NCBI RefSeq assembly: GCF_000003815.2
Contig: NC_049980.1
Span: forward strand, 18,471,699-18,507,807
DNA length: 36,109 nt
Origin: Branchiostoma floridae
Taxonomy: Eukaryota > Chordata > Leptocardii > Amphioxiformes > Branchiostomatidae
Reading direction: 5' to 3'
The notes under the pieces: model-generated
Database searches by the model: none
What the model saw: the letters and a program-made list of their open reading frames with translations, nothing else
What the model was told of the DNA's origin: nothing
Made by a program: the position numbers and the translations under genes
In this document: positions 33,099 to 36,109 of the stretch, one piece after another
Position numbering within the stretch: the first letter of the stretch is position 1
Layout: every line of letters starts with the position of its first letter

Positions 33099-36000
33099 CT
33101 GCGATTTTGACAAAACAGTGACATTACGGTGGCTGAAAATGACGAACTTGTTTTTTACCTTCATACATTTCCTCTTGATTTTTTGCTCACATTTTTATGA
33201 TATGTTCTAGAAACATTGCCATACATTGTAGGGGGATATTTTCAATACTAACACTATTTTTGATTACTAATACGTGACATTAACTTACCCAATCTTTGTT
33301 ACGGTGTCTCTATGACTTGTCATCGTACAACGGGCAGCCTGTAGAATATATCATCCAACAAGAAAAATACAATATTTCCCGCAACAAGTATGTACCAATC
33401 CACATTGAAGGCCAAAATACGTTGTTAAACGCCTTTTGGCAACAAGGCCCACTGACGTAGGCTTCACCGGGTACAACAGAACAGCGGTTAAGTAGGAGAA
33501 AAGACGTTGCTATTTGACATAGTACGGAACAAACACTTTGTTCCAACAAGTCTTCCACAGAATTCAATCGACCAACCAGCTAGGTGAAGTGACGTCAGCA
33601 ATTGGTCTAAATGCCAGAATGTCTATCACTTCTATAGATACTGCCGTAGAGATGTATTTTACTCACCAGGACATCACCTGGCAGGACCGACATCCCAGGC
33701 GTGGTGGCGTTATAAAACATCTAGAGAAAAAGATATCAAGTGAATGATATGTGATGGGGATACGTTTAAACTTTCACCTGATGGCTAAGGATTCCAATAT
33801 AATTACATACAACAAACAGTCGTGTCAGTCGACGATTCTATTATGATTTCCGAGTGAAGAATGAGTTTTCGGTAGTTGATTTATAGACATAATGAAAAAG
33901 TTGAAATATAGACACTATAAAAAGTACCTGTGGCCTCTGCGGGGACATCCGGCCTATCTCCGTCCATTGATGGTTGCCGCGAATCCGATATCCTGACGTA
34001 ACCACGCCTGACAGACAGGATAGAGAGTTTTCATTCACTTTCCATAATAATAATAAAGCGGGCAACGGGCGCCGTGTTGGTGTCCCTATTAGACTTCAAT
34101 GGAATACAGTCCAAGTCGACCCAGCCTTTTTTTTGTTTATTGACAATTTTAAAGTCTGTGACTGTCTTTCTTGGCTGTAGTAATTCTGATTATTAGAGGT
34201 TATTTGGGAAAAGACCTTTAAATGTCTGTTTTACTGACACGTGAATAGCGATACCAACATGGTTACAAACACGGCGATGACGACACCTGAAGGCGCTCTA
34301 TAAAAGACGTAACTTGACACGGAATCAGAACCCACTAGTTGTAAAAACATTGATGTGACCGTAAGCTAGGATCATGTAACCTATTGTGGCCTACGAGGAT
34401 GAATTTCATCTTCTGCGAAAACGACGTTCTGATCTTCTGCGAAAACCAGGACGTCGTTTTCGCACAGGGGAGTTTCTCTTCTTGGCGCCGTGGGCTACCA
34501 TACAACCAGTCACATACCCAGACTGTGTGAGTGTGTCCGGTAGGCGATGGGATACATGGGGGATGCATCGGCATATTCACAGGCTGTCTCCATGTAGTAG
34601 TCTGCCAAACACAGATGAATGCTCATATCAAACATAAATGCAGTTTCATTCGTAATTTTATTTTCAAGTATTATGATAATACAATCCATGATCATTAAAA
34701 GTAGTTTACTGACGAAAATAGTCAATTGAAAATGATAAAAAGACTCGAACTCTGAAATATAGTATTCAAACTCACTCTCCACATGTGGAGGAATGGCTCC
34801 CCAGGTACCAAGCACGTAAAACCCAGCTTGAAATTTGGGTCTGAAAAAGTCAATTGAGAGTAAAACATGCAACATGTTCTCATATAGTCTGAAGCGATTA
34901 ACCAATCAGGAGCCCGCATGTGATATTGATTACATGAGGCAACAACAACAACAACAACAACAACATTTCACTATATGCACGACACATGTAGGATGGATTT
35001 ATTTACAAATCGCTGGAAGTTAGTGAACACTCACTGTTTCCTTTGCATGTGGAGTGTAACTCCCGAGTTGTCCTTGGTGTCCACTAGGAAGAAAGTACAT
35101 GTGTACAGACTGAGCTAAGACTTGGACCCGACACGAAAAATCAGCGTAAGTCATGAAAATGTATTTCAAAAATTTCATGCAAGTGCCTGAAGTTTCTTCA
35201 AATGACAGAAAATATCACGCATGTGGAGAGGAATCACATAACTACTGTTAGATATTAGTTTGAAATTCACCTGGCAGTTTATTCTTGTAGTGCAGCTGCA
35301 ATACGATGTACTTGATTTGCGTTGTCCCGCCAACTCGGAAGCCGACATCTCAAACAGAACGGTATGACGTCGACGTTAGATATAATACAAAGTATGAAGA
35401 ATGGAAACCTTGCACATACATGTAGCATGCTGTAGAGCATGCTCAAAGCATTGTAATCTGACATAACAATTTTGCTTTTTCACAAAGACAGTTATGAATG
35501 GACTAAGTCACACAAGCCCGGTAATTATCGATATCTAAACCAAACGTTACTACTTTGCCATGCAAACAGTGTGTAACTAATGATAAGTACCTTCCGGCAT
35601 GCTGAAGGCCGGCGCGTCCAGGGCCCAGGCGTACACTACCTGGCGGGAGTCCTGCCCCGCTCCGTCCGCACACACTCGCCCGCCTCCACGGGTCTCCTCA
35701 CAGTTCCTTACAGAAGGAAATAGACCAAAAGAAATTCACATTTTTCATCGCCATACAAGGATACAATACGATATAAATGTTGTTGCCGACACTTTGAAAT
35801 TCGGTTTCAGAACGCATGCGACTGCGAGTGAATGTGTGCCTGCGATCAGTGTGGATGGGCGCATGGGTATTTGTGTAGAATTTGTCAAACTTGTGTAGAC
35901 ATTTTTATTTTCCATGATGTATGCGTGGCGGCTTGAGTATGAATTGTTCATTGCTTGAGTCCGCTGTCAATTTGTCTTTGTCCATATATCTGTATCATTT

Positions 36001-36109
36001 GATTTTTCTTTGAACAGAAAAAAATGAAATATGTTCCTACCACATCTCGTCTGTACTTCCAGGTTCCTCACAGCCGTACAGCATCATGTGATGTGCGATC
36101 TCTCCCGAT
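32894..36109 (-). CDS. PHM: Peptidylglycine alpha-hydroxylating monooxygenase (PHM), 10 exons, 5' partial, no PAL domain
   Basis: PHM uses copper, ascorbate and oxygen to hydroxylate the terminal glycine of secretory peptides, the first step of C-terminal amidation. Ten minus-strand exons join in frame to 282 residues; the N-terminus lies beyond 36109. CuH ligands are the HH pair (fragment residues 6-7) and H81 in LQLHY. CuM ligands are H149 and H151 (HSH) and M222 in DEMC. R147, N224 and Y226 match the peptide-binding Arg240, Asn316 and Tyr318 of rat PHM and separate it from dopamine beta-hydroxylase. Cysteines 13, 25, 35, 133, 202, 223 and 242 match the conserved disulfide set, but the Cys186 equivalent is Asn (N93). 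A sequon (NAT) lies at 184-186. The protein ends about 60 residues after the last copper ligand, with no PAL or membrane domain. It is probably a secreted or granule-lumen enzyme. Confidence 0.93.
33289..33338 (-). CDS. PHM: PHM exon i (50 bp)
   Basis: Acceptor ATATTCTACAG, donor ATTGG|GTAAGT. It encodes AARCTMTSHRDTVTKI, with the conserved cysteine of AARC. The split codon GG+G gives Gly. Confidence 0.92.
33667..33720 (-). CDS. PHM: PHM exon h (54 bp)
   Basis: Acceptor TCTTTTTCTCTAG, donor TCCTG|GTGAGT. It encodes MFYNATTPGMSVLPGDVL, with a sequon and the family's GD-hydrophobic motif. Phase 0 at both ends. Confidence 0.9.
33928..34007 (-). CDS. PHM: PHM exon g
   Basis: Acceptor CCTGTCTGTCAG, donor CCACAG|GTACTT. 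It encodes VVTSGYRIRGNHQWTEIGRM followed by SPQRPQ, closely matching the GYRVRNGQW...SPQ segment of PHM. Ends in phase 0. Confidence 0.93.
34414..34464. repeat. Intronic hairpin in the PHM gene
   Basis: TGCGAAAACGACGT at 34414-34427 and its exact reverse complement at 34451-34464 flank a 23-nt loop. TCTTCTGCGAAAAC also occurs as a direct repeat. It lies in the longest intron (34008-34517); no function is known to me. Confidence 0.8.
34518..34601 (-). CDS. PHM: PHM exon f (CuM His-x-His)
   Basis: Acceptor CTGTGTTTGGCAG, donor CTGG|GTATGT. It contains ETACEYADASPMYPIAYRTH followed by SHSL: the conserved Cys, the substrate Arg and both CuM histidines. The split codon G+GC gives Gly. Confidence 0.92.
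34776..34840 (-). CDS. PHM: PHM exon e (65 bp)
   Basis: Acceptor GACTTTTTCAG, donor GGAGA|GTGAGT. It encodes PKFQAGFYVLGTWGAIPPHV plus E, aligned with the AGxY...IPP segment of PHM. The split codon A+AC gives Asn. Confidence 0.9.
34940..34965. repeat. (CAA)n microsatellite in a PHM intron
   Basis: About eight CAA units within the intron between exons d and e. Confidence 0.95.
35035..35083 (-). CDS. PHM: PHM exon d (49 bp)
   Basis: Acceptor TTTCTTCCTAG, donor AAACA|GTGAGT. It encodes DTKDNSGVTLHMQRK. The N in KDNSG replaces a cysteine of the vertebrate enzyme. The split codon CA+A gives Gln. Confidence 0.9.
35271..35348 (-). CDS. PHM: PHM exon c
   Basis: It encodes VGFRVGGTTQIKYIVLQLHY, with the third CuH histidine in QLHY and the Gln before it. 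The acceptor is GTTTGAG (weaker than the others); donor CCAG|GTGAAT; the split codon G+TG gives Val. Confidence 0.9.
35591..35706 (-). CDS. PHM: PHM exon b
   Basis: Acceptor TTCCTTCTGTAAG. It carries the paired cysteines in NCEETRGGGRVC and the family-typical VYAWALDAP. Donor GGAAG|GTACTT; the split codon G+AT gives Asp. Confidence 0.9.
36041..36109 (-). CDS. PHM: PHM exon a (partial at window edge)
   Basis: It encodes SGEIAHHMMLYGCEEPGST and continues DEM, with the HH copper pair. It ends ATGTG|GTAGGA; the split codon TG+G gives Trp. Confidence 0.9.

Noticed and set aside
32845-33164. Two other minus-strand frames over the last PHM exon
   Set aside because: They are shifted relative to the DEMCNFYIMYY frame, which alone matches PHM and continues from the upstream exons.
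33310-33567. 85-codon minus-strand frame beginning MNSVEDLLEQ
   Set aside because: It runs across a PHM intron and overlaps exon i in a different frame; splice sites and homology support the 50-bp exon instead.
32894-36109. Assignment to dopamine beta-hydroxylase or MOXD1
   Set aside because: The copper-monooxygenase fold is shared, but DEMCNFYIMYY, the GYRIRGNHQW segment and the short ending fit PHM better than DBH-type enzymes.

Overview
The window is intron-rich, repeat-rich animal nuclear DNA with seven assembly gaps (N runs at 3204-3303, 9471-9570, 10465-10683, 13017-13305, 16242-17011, 17748-17847, 19049-19522). Compact GC-rich exons, introns of roughly 170-510 bp, two neuropeptide-system genes, many short inverted-repeat transposons and minisatellites all suggest an invertebrate deuterostome. 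A lancelet (Branchiostoma) is my best guess, by inference only. There is no bacterial-style operon, CRISPR array or recognisable tRNA or rRNA gene.

Two protein-coding genes are well supported. (1) A plus-strand rhodopsin-family GPCR in two coding exons (24965-25717 and 25978-26451; 408 residues from the preferred start). It resembles the vasopressin/oxytocin - NPS - GnRH receptor superfamily but has unusual CGAP and NPxxF microswitch motifs. (2) A minus-strand gene in ten small exons (36109 down to 32894; 5' end outside the window) encoding the catalytic core of peptidylglycine alpha-hydroxylating monooxygenase (PHM). All ten exons join in frame with canonical splice sites. All six copper ligands and the peptide-binding Arg/Asn/Tyr are present. 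The protein stops right after the PHM core, with a poly(A) signal 45 bp beyond the stop, so no PAL lyase domain is encoded here. This gene was recovered exon by exon and no single open frame reveals it. The two genes converge tail to tail across about 6 kb.

The left and centre are dominated by repeats. 1-3200 holds microsatellites and unassigned DNA. 5441-6551 and 29879-30693 are non-autonomous DNA transposons with TTA target duplications. 6689-6936 and 8981-9228 are two 248-bp copies of one MITE, the second at the exact centre of a larger palindrome. 9571-10272 is a nearly perfect palindrome of a related element. 12048-12650 is a third member of that family in which a 21-bp internal unit has expanded to about 24 copies. 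13306-19881 is a roughly 6.6-kb inverted repeat whose arms are ~170-bp satellite arrays in opposite orientation, the architecture of Foldback-type elements. 23446-24062 is a mariner-like MITE.

Functionally, PHM carries out the first step of C-terminal amidation of neuropeptides and the GPCR looks like a receptor for such peptides. Their proximity is suggestive but may be chance.
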